Source: G963676205 sp964342525 (GTDB lineage: Bacteria; Campylobacterota; Campylobacteria; Campylobacterales; Arcobacteraceae). From it: DNA of 16,822 nt. Positions 5,495 to 12,767 of the stretch are shown piece by piece. Location of the stretch: contig CAYFGQ010000072.1 in the NCBI GenBank assembly GCA_964342525.1, positions 1 through 16,822 on the forward strand, given 5' to 3'. A program made the position numbers and the translations under genes. Position 1 is the stretch's first letter; each line of letters starts with the position of its first letter. The notes beneath the pieces were generated by a model. The model saw only the letters and a list, made by a program, of their open reading frames with translations, had not been told where the DNA came from and searched no databases.

Positions 5495-8314
5495 ATGACC
5501 GACACAATCAAAATATTTAACGCCAAAGAAAATAATCTAAAAAATATAAACCTTGAAATACCAAAAAACAAACTTATAGTTTTTACAGGACTAAGTGGTA
5601 GTGGTAAATCTACTCTAGCCTTTGATACTCTATATGCAGAGGGTCAAAGAAGATATATAGAATCCCTATCAGCATATGCTAGACAATTCCTTGATAAAGT
5701 AGGAAAACCAGATGTGGAAAGAATAGAAGGTCTTACACCAGCTATTGCTATTGATCAAAAAACCACATCTAAAAATCCAAGATCAACAGTAGGAACTATT
5801 ACTGAGATATACGACTACTTCAGACTTCTATACGCAAGAGTTGGAAAACAACACTGTCATAAATGTGGGGAACCTATCTCTAAGATGAGTTCTTCAGATG
5901 TAATTGAGCAGGTTTTAAATCTACCAGAAGGTGCAAAACTTGTAATCTTAGCTCCTTTAGTAAATCGTAAAAAAGGAACCTTTGCTGATCTTTTAGAATC
6001 TCTTAGGGGAAAAGGATATGTTAGAGCACAAATTGATGGTGTAATGACAAGACTTGATGAAGAGATTGAACTAGCAAAATCTAAAATGCATACTATCAAA
6101 GTGGTAATTGATAGGGTTGTGATTAAAGAAGAGAATAGACAAAGAATCGCAGAAGATGTGGAAAAAGGTCTAAAAGAGAGTTTTGGTGAACTTGAAGTGG
6201 AGATTATGAACCATGCAGATTTAGGATGTGAAAAACATATCCACTACTCTGAACATATGGCGTGTTTTGATTGTAAGATCTCTTTTGAACCTTTAGAGCC
6301 TTTATCTTTTTCATTTAACTCTCCAAAAGGTGCTTGTAGCTCTTGTGATGGTTTAGGTATCAGATATACCTTAGATATGAAAAAAGTTATTGATGGGGAA
6401 CTTAGTATAGAAGATGGAGCCATAAGAGTTATCTATGGATTCAATAAAGGATACTATTTTAAAATGCTTCAAGCATATTGTGAAGCTGCAGGTATTGCAA
6501 CAAATGTACCATTTAATGAACTTGAAGATCACCACCAAAAGTCTATCTTACATGGTGGAGTAGAAGAAGCTAAATTCACATGGAAAAGACATAAACTTAC
6601 TCGTAAATGGGAAGGGGTTATCAAATTAGCTTATGACATGATCAAAGATGAAAAAGAGATGGCTGAGTTTATGACTGAAAAGGTTTGTAGTGACTGTGGT
6701 GGACATAGATTAAAACCTTCATCTTTAGCAGTAAGAGTTGCTGGTAAAGGTATAGCTGAAATCATAGATATGCCTATTGAAGATAGTCATGCATTTTTCC
6801 ATGAAATATCAAATTTTGAATACCTTGATAATCAAGGTCAAATGATCTCAGCTCCTATTTTAAAAGAGATTCGTGAGAGAATCTTTTTCTTAAATGATGT
6901 GGGTCTTGGATATATCACTTTAGGGAGAGATGCAAGAACTATCTCAGGGGGAGAAGCTCAAAGGATTAGAGTAGCTTCCCAAATCGGTTCAGGTCTTACG
7001 GGTGTAATGTATGTTCTAGATGAGCCATCAATTGGTCTACATGAAAGGGATACTGCAAAACTTATCAAAACCCTAAAAGCCCTACAAGAAAAAGGTAATA
7101 CAGTAATTGTGGTTGAACATGATAAAGAGACTATGGAAGCAGCTGATTATATTGTAGATATAGGACCAAATGCCGGTAAATATGGTGGAGAGGTTGTATT
7201 TAATGGAACTATGAAACAACTACTTAGATCAAAAACCCTGACAGCTCAATACCTAAATGGTAAAAAACTAATCAAATACCTTCATAGAAGACCACAAGAA
7301 GAATTTATAGAGATAAAAGATGTAAATATCAATAATATCAAAGATCTATCAGTAAAACTTCCACTTAAAAATCTATGTGCTATCACAGGTGTAAGTGGTA
7401 GTGGTAAATCATCACTTATCTTACAAACCCTACTTCCTGTGGCAAAAGAGCTACTAAACCATGCTAAAAAAGTAAATAAGGTAGATGGTGTAACAATAGA
7501 AGGTCTAGATAAGCTGGATAAGGTAATCTACCTAGATCAATCCCCTATTGGAAGAACACCAAGATCAAACCCTGCAACATATACAGGTCTTATGGATGAA
7601 ATCAGAGTACTTTTTTCAAAAACAAAAGAAGCGCAACTACGTGGATACAATGTGGGAAGATTCTCTTTCAATGTAAAAGGTGGAAGATGTGAAAAATGTC
7701 AAGGTGAAGGTGAGATCAAAATTGAGATGCACTTCTTACCAGATATTATGGTAAAGTGTGATGACTGTCATGGACAAAGATATAACCCACAAACTTTAGA
7801 GATCCTATATAGAGGAAAATCTATCTCAGATGTATTAAATATGAGTGTAGATGAAGCAGCAGAGTTTTTTATAAAAGTACCAAAAGTATATGCAAAACTT
7901 GAAACTTTACAAAATGTAGGTCTTGGATATATCACACTTGGACAAAATGCAGTTACCCTAAGTGGTGGGGAAGCTCAAAGGATCAAATTAAGTAAAGAGC
8001 TAAGTAAAAGAGATACAGGAAATACTCTATATATCTTAGATGAGCCTACTACAGGTCTTCACTTTGCAGATGTGGATAGATTAACAAAAGTACTTCATCA
8101 CCTAGTTGATCTTGGAAACTCAGTTCTAGTGATTGAGCATAACCTTGATATTGTAAAAAATGCAGACTATATTGTAGATATGGGACCAGAAGGTGGAAGT
8201 AAAGGTGGACTTGTAATTGATGAAGGTACACCAGAAGAGGTAGCATCTAGACATAAAGAAACAAAAAGTTATACTGGATATTATCTAGAGAAGGAATTAG
8301 AATTACTCCAATAG
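5495..8314 (+). CDS. uvrA: UvrABC excinuclease subunit A
   Basis: 939 residues, the normal length for UvrA, the ATPase that with UvrB finds bulky DNA lesions in nucleotide excision repair. Two ABC modules are complete. The first has Walker A GLSGSGKST (32-40), a zinc site from Cys257, Cys260, Cys281 and Cys284, signature ISGGEAQRIRVA (from 483) and Walker B with Asp509-Glu510. The second has Walker A GVSGSGKSS (from 632), a zinc finger from Cys732, Cys735, Cys755 and Cys758, signature LSGGEAQRIKLS and Walker B with Asp849-Glu850. The start is the ATG giving MTDTIKIFNAKENNLKNI, with GAGG 6 bases upstream. It heads a likely operon with the DUF309 gene, whose reading frame begins inside the last codons of uvrA, and a DMT transporter. 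Nothing is truncated or unusual. Confidence 0.98.
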   Translation: MTDTIKIFNAKENNLKNINLEIPKNKLIVFTGLSGSGKSTLAFDTLYAEGQRRYIESLSAYARQFLDKVGKPDVERIEGLTPAIAIDQKTTSKNPRSTVGTITEIYDYFRLLYARVGKQHCHKCGEPISKMSSSDVIEQVLNLPEGAKLVILAPLVNRKKGTFADLLESLRGKGYVRAQIDGVMTRLDEEIELAKSKMHTIKVVIDRVVIKEENRQRIAEDVEKGLKESFGELEVEIMNHADLGCEKHIHYSEHMACFDCKISFEPLEPLSFSFNSPKGACSSCDGLGIRYTLDMKKVIDGELSIEDGAIRVIYGFNKGYYFKMLQAYCEAAGIATNVPFNELEDHHQKSILHGGVEEAKFTWKRHKLTRKWEGVIKLAYDMIKDEKEMAEFMTEKVCSDCGGHRLKPSSLAVRVAGKGIAEIIDMPIEDSHAFFHEISNFEYLDNQGQMISAPILKEIRERIFFLNDVGLGYITLGRDARTISGGEAQRIRVASQIGSGLTGVMYVLDEPSIGLHERDTAKLIKTLKALQEKGNTVIVVEHDKETMEAADYIVDIGPNAGKYGGEVVFNGTMKQLLRSKTLTAQYLNGKKLIKYLHRRPQEEFIEIKDVNINNIKDLSVKLPLKNLCAITGVSGSGKSSLILQTLLPVAKELLNHAKKVNKVDGVTIEGLDKLDKVIYLDQSPIGRTPRSNPATYTGLMDEIRVLFSKTKEAQLRGYNVGRFSFNVKGGRCEKCQGEGEIKIEMHFLPDIMVKCDDCHGQRYNPQTLEILYRGKSISDVLNMSVDEAAEFFIKVPKVYAKLETLQNVGLGYITLGQNAVTLSGGEAQRIKLSKELSKRDTGNTLYILDEPTTGLHFADVDRLTKVLHHLVDLGNSVLVIEHNLDIVKNADYIVDMGPEGGSKGGLVIDEGTPEEVASRHKETKSYTGYYLEKELELLQ

Positions 8315-8625
8315 AAAAGTTTATCCAGCTTGTAGAAAATGATAACTTCATCCATGCCCATGAGGTTTTGGAAGATGATTGGAAAATCTATAAAAAGTGT
8401 GATGAAAAAAAAGATGAGGCATTAATCCTAAAAGGACTTATAAATGGTGCTACATCTTTAGCTCTATATAGATTAAATAGAAGCCAAAGGGCAAAAGATG
8501 TCACATGGAATGCCTTTTTAAAATATGGTAAACTAATAGAAAAAATAGATTCAAAATTTAAAGAAAAATACAAAGAAGCACAAAAACTACTAAATAGTAA
8601 ATATACTCATATAACAAAGGGATAA
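8302..8625 (+). CDS. DUF309-family small protein, probable ATT start
   Basis: 107 residues if read from ATT at 8302: (M)TPIEKFIQLVENDNF, then the family hallmark HAHEVLEDDW (His20, Glu21, Trp27) and a helix LKGLINGATSLALYRL like the DUF309 core. The frame is open from a TAA shortly upstream, but it has no ATG or GTG, and its only TTG (8368) falls inside the hallmark motif and would delete the first conserved helix. AAGGA at 8291-8295 lies 6 bases before the ATT, an ideal ribosome binding site spacing. The gene would overlap the end of uvrA by 13 bases and so be translationally coupled to it. DUF309 proteins are small, all-helical and of unknown biochemical function. The family call is fairly secure; the ATT start is an inference. 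A start at TTG 8368 (85 residues) is the conventional alternative. Confidence 0.75.
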   Translation: MTPIEKFIQLVENDNFIHAHEVLEDDWKIYKKCDEKKDEALILKGLINGATSLALYRLNRSQRAKDVTWNAFLKYGKLIEKIDSKFKEKYKEAQKLLNSKYTHITKG

Positions 8626-8626
8626 A

Positions 8627-9526
8627 ATGAAATCATACCAAGTATATATCTTAGTAACCCTTTGTGTACTTTTTTGGTCTGGAAACTTTGTACTTGGAAG
8701 ATTTATTAAAGATGATTTAGAACCCCTAGAATTAGCTTTTTTTAGATGGTTTTTTGTTGTTATATTATTACTTCCTAGCCTATTATTTATAAATATAAAA
8801 AAAGTATTTGAGCTTATAAAATCAAACTTTATAATAGTATCTGTTTTAGCTATACTTAGTGTAAGTGTATATAACACCTTTGTATATTTAGCCCTACAAA
8901 GTACCACTGCTACAAATGCCCTTTTAATAAACTCTGGAACACCACTTATTATCATAATACTTTCAGCCCTTATACTAAAAACAAAAATTACAAAAATACA
9001 ACTCTTTGGAATACTTTTATCCACATTTGGGGTATCTTTTTTGATCCTAAAGGGTGATTTTAATTCCATTAGTTCTTTAGAATTTCATAATGGTGACTTT
9101 TGGATAATGTTCTCAGGATTTGCTTGGGCACTTTATTCAGTTCTCTTAAAATTTAAACCAAAAGGTTATAAAAACTCTGAGCTTTTTATAGCAAATATGT
9201 ATATAGGATTTTTATATTTATTACCAGTGTATTTATTCCAAGGATATAACATAGAAACTCAAATAACACATATAGAAAATTATTGGTACTTTTTCCTTTA
9301 TGTTTCCCTTTTTGCTTCTATCCTTTCATATATATTTTGGACAACGGGTGTGGAAAATATAGGTGCATCTAAAACTGGTCAATTTGTACACCTTATGCCT
9401 TTATTTGGATCTATCTTAGCTTTTTTCTTTTTAGGAGAAACCCTTGAAGCATTTCATATACTTGGGGGATTATTTATAGCTACTGGTATCTATCTTTCTA
9501 TCTTTTTAAAAATTAAAGATAGATAA
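8627..9526 (+). CDS. EamA/DMT-family (RhaT-like) membrane transporter
   Basis: 299 residues with about ten hydrophobic segments arranged as two EamA repeats (about 8-140 and 158-295), an inner-membrane carrier of the drug/metabolite transporter superfamily. Family marks include WSGNFVLGR in the first helix (Trp17, Asn20, Arg25), FFRW around Arg40, the AWALYSVLLKF start of the second repeat, and FLGETL with Glu271 near the end. The substrate cannot be told; family members export amino acids, metabolites or nucleotide sugars. The ATG follows the DUF309 stop after a single base, with AAAGGG as ribosome binding site, so it is the third gene of the uvrA unit. Its 3' end overlaps the convergent CHAD gene by 14 bases. 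Confidence 0.92.
   Translation: MKSYQVYILVTLCVLFWSGNFVLGRFIKDDLEPLELAFFRWFFVVILLLPSLLFINIKKVFELIKSNFIIVSVLAILSVSVYNTFVYLALQSTTATNALLINSGTPLIIIILSALILKTKITKIQLFGILLSTFGVSFLILKGDFNSISSLEFHNGDFWIMFSGFAWALYSVLLKFKPKGYKNSELFIANMYIGFLYLLPVYLFQGYNIETQITHIENYWYFFLYVSLFASILSYIFWTTGVENIGASKTGQFVHLMPLFGSILAFFFLGETLEAFHILGGLFIATGIYLSIFLKIKDR
9498..9522. repeat. Inverted repeat at the convergent transporter/CHAD gene junction
   Basis: CTATCTTT (9498-9505) and AAAGATAG (9515-9522) are perfect 8-base arms around a 9-base loop. A second TATCTTT copy just upstream allows an alternative 10-base pairing (9488-9497 with 9515-9524). It spans the stop codons of both convergent genes. Neither side has a proper T-run, so it is a weak candidate for a shared terminator embedded in coding sequence. 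Confidence 0.35.
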
Positions 9527-10211
9527 GCTCTAACTCTTCAATTAGACTCTGTACAGCTTTATAGTTTTCAAGATTTTGCTCTTTTGTATACTTTTTTAAC
9601 TCTTTTAAACACTTTTTATCTTTACTTATAGATTTGATTATCTTTATGGCATTATAGTTATCATTTATCTCACCTAAAATATCTTTTACTTTAGTGAGAT
9701 GTAGTACTTTTCTCCTATTTATAGGATCACTATTTTTAGCTATATAAAGCTGGTTTTTAATAAATATCCTATATTTATGAAGCTCTTTTTTATCTGGACT
9801 TAAAGGTGGTTTTTCATTACCCTTATCTCCACCTTGAAACTTTTGAAGAAACTCAATATTTTCTATGGCAAACTCTTTTAGATAATCTAAAAATACCATT
9901 AACTCTTTTGCCCTCTCCTCATGTAAAATCTCTTTTATAAATAGTATATTTATCTTCTCATGATAATCTTTGGGTATTCGTATAAGATACTCAGTAAGTA
10001 AAACATCAATATCTCGTATCTTATTGCTTAATTTTAATACTTTTTTAATATCAACACAATGGAGTTTTTGCTCATTTAGTAAGGATAACACTTCCCTAGA
10101 AGAAGTTCTAATTTTATGGATATCTTCAATATGACCATCATCATTTAAGATAAACTCTTCTATTTTCAGCCTGAGTTTTTGTATCTTTTTTTCTATTTTC
10201 TCATTTGCCAT
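9513..10211 (-). CDS. CHAD-domain protein (predicted polyphosphate-binding)
   Basis: 232 residues, all helical and very rich in Lys, Ile and Glu. The two half-repeats of a CHAD domain are visible. The first has DIHKIRTSSREVLSLL (His32, Lys33, Arg35) and KIRDIDVLLTEYL (Arg66, Asp67, Asp69). The second has LHKYRIFIKNQLY (His145, Arg148, Lys152) and VKDILGEINDNYNA (Gly180, Asn183, Asp184). These conserved His and basic residues line the cavity that binds polyphosphate in studied CHAD proteins. No CYTH domain is fused and no polyphosphate kinase gene is nearby, so a role with polyphosphate granules is inferred from the family only. It is slightly shorter than many CHAD proteins. The ATG at 10211 has AAAGGGG upstream. 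It ends inside the tail of the transporter gene. Confidence 0.85.
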   Translation of the reverse strand: MANEKIEKKIQKLRLKIEEFILNDDGHIEDIHKIRTSSREVLSLLNEQKLHCVDIKKVLKLSNKIRDIDVLLTEYLIRIPKDYHEKINILFIKEILHEERAKELMVFLDYLKEFAIENIEFLQKFQGGDKGNEKPPLSPDKKELHKYRIFIKNQLYIAKNSDPINRRKVLHLTKVKDILGEINDNYNAIKIIKSISKDKKCLKELKKYTKEQNLENYKAVQSLIEELELIYL

Positions 10212-10246
10212 TTTTAACCCCTTTAAGAGTTTTTCGACCTACTAAA

Positions 10247-10255
10247 ATTATATCA
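10247..10255 (-). promoter_or_regulatory. Extended -10 promoter of the CHAD gene
   Basis: The minus strand reads TGATATAAT, a perfect TGn-TATAAT extended -10 box. It predicts a transcription start near 10240 and a leader of about 29 bases before the ATG at 10211. Confidence 0.6.
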
Positions 10256-10398
10256 TATTGAGAATTATTTAGTATAAATTTTTTCATATACAAATCTTCT
10301 ATCCATTTTATAAAAGTAATTAATTATAAAAATAAGTAATAGCCTACTTTTTTAGTCAATTTTCAAGCCTACAATTAAGGTAAACTATTTTTACCATT

Positions 10399-10412
10399 TT
10401 ACAAACGTGTAA
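10399..10412. promoter_or_regulatory. Upstream TTACA-N4-TGTAA palindrome, possible regulator site
   Basis: TTACA-AACG-TGTAA is a perfect 5-N4-5 inverted repeat with the same geometry as the Crp/Fnr-type site nearer nrfH, but a different half-site. Its centre is about 276 bases before the inferred nrfH transcription start. It could be a second site for a related regulator or a chance palindrome in AT-rich DNA. Confidence 0.25.
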
Positions 10413-10564
10413 GATTCAATATCCTTTTTGATTACAGATTGATTACAAAATAAAAAGGTTACAAAATAATTTCTTTTTATTTTTCTTCTATTAATAATAT
10501 AATAATAGATATTCATTTTTCAATAAGCATCTACTTAAAGCCCTTAAATACTTTTATAAATATA

Positions 10565-10606
10565 TTTATTGCTATTAAATAATAATTATTTTAAGCTTGC
10601 AATAAA
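10565..10606. repeat. Nested inverted repeat upstream of nrfH with a Fur-like core
   Basis: Outer arms TTTATTGC (10565-10572) and GCAATAAA (10599-10606) flank a perfect 15-base palindrome AAATAATAATTATTT (10577-10591). The inner core ATAATnATTAT equals the centre of the classical 7-1-7 Fur box. Its centre is about 98 bases before the inferred nrfH start. The strand composition makes chance palindromes common, so function is uncertain. Confidence 0.35.
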
Positions 10607-10632
10607 GTTACAACTGAATACTTATTCATTTT

Positions 10633-10648
10633 ATTGACATAAGTCAAT
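10633..10648 (+). promoter_or_regulatory. Crp/Fnr-family operator of the nrfHAI promoter
   Basis: ATTGAC-ATAA-GTCAAT is a perfect inverted repeat with the 5-N4-5 form TTGAC-N4-GTCAA of Fnr/DNR/NnrR-type regulators. Its centre (10640.5) lies exactly 41.5 bases before the transcription start predicted from the -10 box at 10670-10675, the classical place for a class II activator overlapping the -35 region. The half-site TTGAC differs from the Fnr TTGAT and from the TTAAC of Campylobacter NssR, so the regulator cannot be named. Confidence 0.7.
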
Positions 10649-10669
10649 GTTTTTTTACTTTTTTTATAT

Positions 10670-10675
10670 TATACT
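10670..10675 (+). promoter_or_regulatory. -10 box of the nrfHAI promoter
   Basis: TATACT matches TATAAT at five of six positions and follows a long T-rich stretch. It gives a transcription start near 10682, leaving an 18-base leader before the nrfH ATG at 10700. TATTAT at 10667-10672 is an overlapping alternative. Confidence 0.55.
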
Positions 10676-10699
10676 TAGATGTTTTGCAAAGGATGTAAG

Positions 10700-11239
10700 A
10701 TGGAAAAAAATCAAAAAGTTGTTGTTTACGGTGCACTTTTTAGTTTTCTTATTGCCATATCTTTATTTGCTTACACTGTTTATGCGTCAAACATGTTGTC
10801 CTATCTATCAAGTGATCCAAAGGCCTGTATCAATTGCCATACTATGCACTCCGCATATGCCACTTGGGAAAGAAGTTCACACAAAGATGTTGCTAAATGT
10901 GTTGATTGTCATCTACCTGTTGACAATGTTGTTAATAAGTATAAAGCAAAAGCTATTGATGGATGGAACCACTCAGTTGCTTTTACCATGAATACTTATA
11001 AAAACAATATTCAAATTGGTGAAGATGGAGCAAATAGAGTTCAAGCAAACTGTGTCAGATGTCATAGTAATTTGAATAATACCCTTATGGAAAATTCAAG
11101 TAACTATCACAATATGAATACGCAGAACTTAGAAAATACTCGTAAATGTTGGGAGTGTCACAAACATGTGCCACATGGTAAAGTTAGGAGTTTAATGTCT
11201 ACTCCATATAACTTAGGTATTCAAGAAAAATTAAAGTAG
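10700..11239 (+). CDS. nrfH: NrfH, membrane-anchored tetraheme quinol dehydrogenase of nitrite reductase
   Basis: 179 residues. One N-terminal membrane helix (about 8-30) is followed by a periplasmic domain with four CXXCH heme sites: CINCH (43-47), CVDCH (67-71), CVRCH (118-122) and CWECH (150-154). Met49, two residues after the first motif (CINCHTM), matches the Met ligand of heme 1 in the NapC/NrfH family. NrfH oxidises menaquinol and hands electrons to NrfA, with which it forms a stable complex. I chose the ATG at 10700 because AAAGGA lies 6 bases upstream; a longer frame from 10679 would begin before the predicted transcription start. It leads the operon, 9 bases ahead of nrfA, under a Crp/Fnr-type site. 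Confidence 0.96.
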   Translation: MEKNQKVVVYGALFSFLIAISLFAYTVYASNMLSYLSSDPKACINCHTMHSAYATWERSSHKDVAKCVDCHLPVDNVVNKYKAKAIDGWNHSVAFTMNTYKNNIQIGEDGANRVQANCVRCHSNLNNTLMENSSNYHNMNTQNLENTRKCWECHKHVPHGKVRSLMSTPYNLGIQEKLK

Positions 11240-11248
11240 GGATTTATT

Positions 11249-12748
11249 ATGAAAAAATATAAATTACTTTTAGCAATAAGTGTGATTGCAATTGGTCTGA
11301 TGTCAGCTTTAGTAGCATCAATAAATGAAAAAAAAGTAGAAGAGAAAAATCTAACTGCTATGCCTTCAAAAGCTACATGGGAAGCTAAAAATGAAGAGTT
11401 TAGAAAAGATTTTCCAAGGGAATATGACTCATGGAAAAAGACAAAAAAATCTGATGATATAGAAGATATGTTAAAAAAATATCCTGAGCTAGTAGTACTT
11501 TGGGCTGGTTATGGTTTTGCAAAAGATTATAATGCACCAAGAGGTCACTTCTATGCAATTGAGGATAATAGAAACACTTTAAGAACAGGTGGACCAAAAG
11601 ATGAAAAAACTGGTCCTATGCCTACAGCATGTTGGACATGTAAATCTCCAGATGTAGTAAGAGTGATGAAAAAAGAGGGAGACCTAGAATACTATTCAGG
11701 TAAATGGTCAAAATACGGATCAGAAATCATCAACCCAATTGGTTGTATCGATTGTCATAATCCTGAAACAATGGAGCTTCAAGTAAATAGAGAATATTTA
11801 GATGAAGGTCTAAAAGCACAAGGTCATGAAGATCTTCCATCTTTAGCTGATGCAACACAACAAGATATGAGAACAATGGTTTGTGCTCAATGTCACTCAG
11901 AGTACTACTTTAATAAAACTCCTCTAGGTGATGGTAAAAAAGCTGCTGTAGTTAAACTTCCATGGGGAGAAGGTACATCAGTAGATGATATGGAAAAATA
12001 CTATGATAACTTAGATTTCAAAGACTGGACACATAAAGTATCTAAAGCACCTATGCTAAAAGCACAACACCCAGGATATGAGATGTGGAAAACAGGAGCT
12101 CATGGTAAAAACAATGTATCGTGTGCAGATTGTCATATGCCATATACAAATGAAGGTGGAGTAAAATATACAGATCACCACGTTGGTAATCCATTAGAAA
12201 ACATGGACAAATCTTGTATGAACTGTCATAGAACAAGTGAAAAATCACTTCTAGCTAATATTGAAGAAAAAAGAGCAAGAAAAGATGAACTTCATGAAAA
12301 ATCAATGGCACAACTTGCAGCTGCTCACCTAGAAGCTGGTAAAGCTTGGGAATTAGGAGCAACTAAAGAAGAGATGAAACCAATTCTTACAGATATCAGA
12401 CATGCTCAATGGAGATGGGACTATGCTGTAGCTTCTCATCCAGCATTTTTCCATGCACCAGAAGAGACTCTAAGAGTTCTTGGATCAGCTCTTGAAAAAG
12501 CTGGAAATGCAAGAATTAAACTTGCTAAAGTATTAGCTAAATATGGTGCAGCTGATTATGTAGCTCCATCTATTGATTCTAAAGAGAAAGCTCAAGAGAT
12601 CGTTGGACTACCATTTAAAAAACTTGTAGAAGAGAAAAAAGTATTTAGAGATGGTCTAATGCAAGAGTGGAAAAAAGAAGCAGAACAAAAAGGATTATAC
12701 AATCCTAAATCAACGCAAAATATTGAAGATAAAACTTCATACAACTAA
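11249..12748 (+). CDS. nrfA: NrfA, pentaheme ammonia-forming cytochrome c nitrite reductase
   Basis: 499 residues. It reduces nitrite to ammonium with six electrons in the periplasm. A cleavable-looking signal (MKKYKLLLAISVIAIGLMSALVAS as a run of charged then hydrophobic residues, 1-24) precedes the catalytic domain. The active-site heme motif is CWTCK (128-132), with Lys132 as axial ligand, followed by CIDCH (166-170), CAQCH (212-216), CADCH (292-296) and CMNCH (323-327). By alignment from memory with the Wolinella enzyme, the catalytic residues are Arg112, Tyr219 and His274, with Glu218 and Gln273 at the calcium site; all are present. The C-terminal helical region is the usual dimer interface. 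AGGGAT precedes the ATG. The downstream gene encodes the heme lyase that this lysine-type heme requires. Confidence 0.98.
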   Translation: MKKYKLLLAISVIAIGLMSALVASINEKKVEEKNLTAMPSKATWEAKNEEFRKDFPREYDSWKKTKKSDDIEDMLKKYPELVVLWAGYGFAKDYNAPRGHFYAIEDNRNTLRTGGPKDEKTGPMPTACWTCKSPDVVRVMKKEGDLEYYSGKWSKYGSEIINPIGCIDCHNPETMELQVNREYLDEGLKAQGHEDLPSLADATQQDMRTMVCAQCHSEYYFNKTPLGDGKKAAVVKLPWGEGTSVDDMEKYYDNLDFKDWTHKVSKAPMLKAQHPGYEMWKTGAHGKNNVSCADCHMPYTNEGGVKYTDHHVGNPLENMDKSCMNCHRTSEKSLLANIEEKRARKDELHEKSMAQLAAAHLEAGKAWELGATKEEMKPILTDIRHAQWRWDYAVASHPAFFHAPEETLRVLGSALEKAGNARIKLAKVLAKYGAADYVAPSIDSKEKAQEIVGLPFKKLVEEKKVFRDGLMQEWKKEAEQKGLYNPKSTQNIEDKTSYN

Positions 12749-12767
12749 TAAATAGGAATTATTAAAA

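Larger units (their letters stand above)
10212..10699. other. Intergenic regulatory region between the divergent CHAD and nrfH genes
   Basis: These 488 bases contain no credible gene. Very AT-rich, they hold the CHAD promoter at the left end, and the nrf promoter and a Crp/Fnr-type site at the right end. Between lie several palindromes: GGTAAA-N5-TTTACC (10379-10395), TTACA-N4-TGTAA (10399-10412) and a nested inverted repeat (10565-10606). Three TTACA copies preceded by GA or GG occur at 10430-10470, two of them within a GNTTACAAAATAA-like repeat. I see no structured RNA or terminator here. Confidence 0.7.

Noticed and set aside
5495..8314. Internal duplication within uvrA (repeated GSGKS and SGGEAQRI segments)
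   Set aside because: These are the two ABC modules present in every UvrA.
8590..9069. Minus-strand 159-codon frame inside the transporter gene
   Set aside because: It is a shadow of the hydrophobic transporter sequence with no start signal or family features.
10430..10470. GATTACA/GGTTACA repeats as possible iterons or a CRISPR-like array
   Set aside because: There are only three short copies with uneven spacing (11 and 16 bases) in very AT-rich DNA, and no replication or cas gene is near.
10647..10991. Open frame covering the nrfH promoter and 5' half of nrfH
   Set aside because: It is a shifted reading of nrfH; the frame with four CXXCH motifs is clearly the real one.
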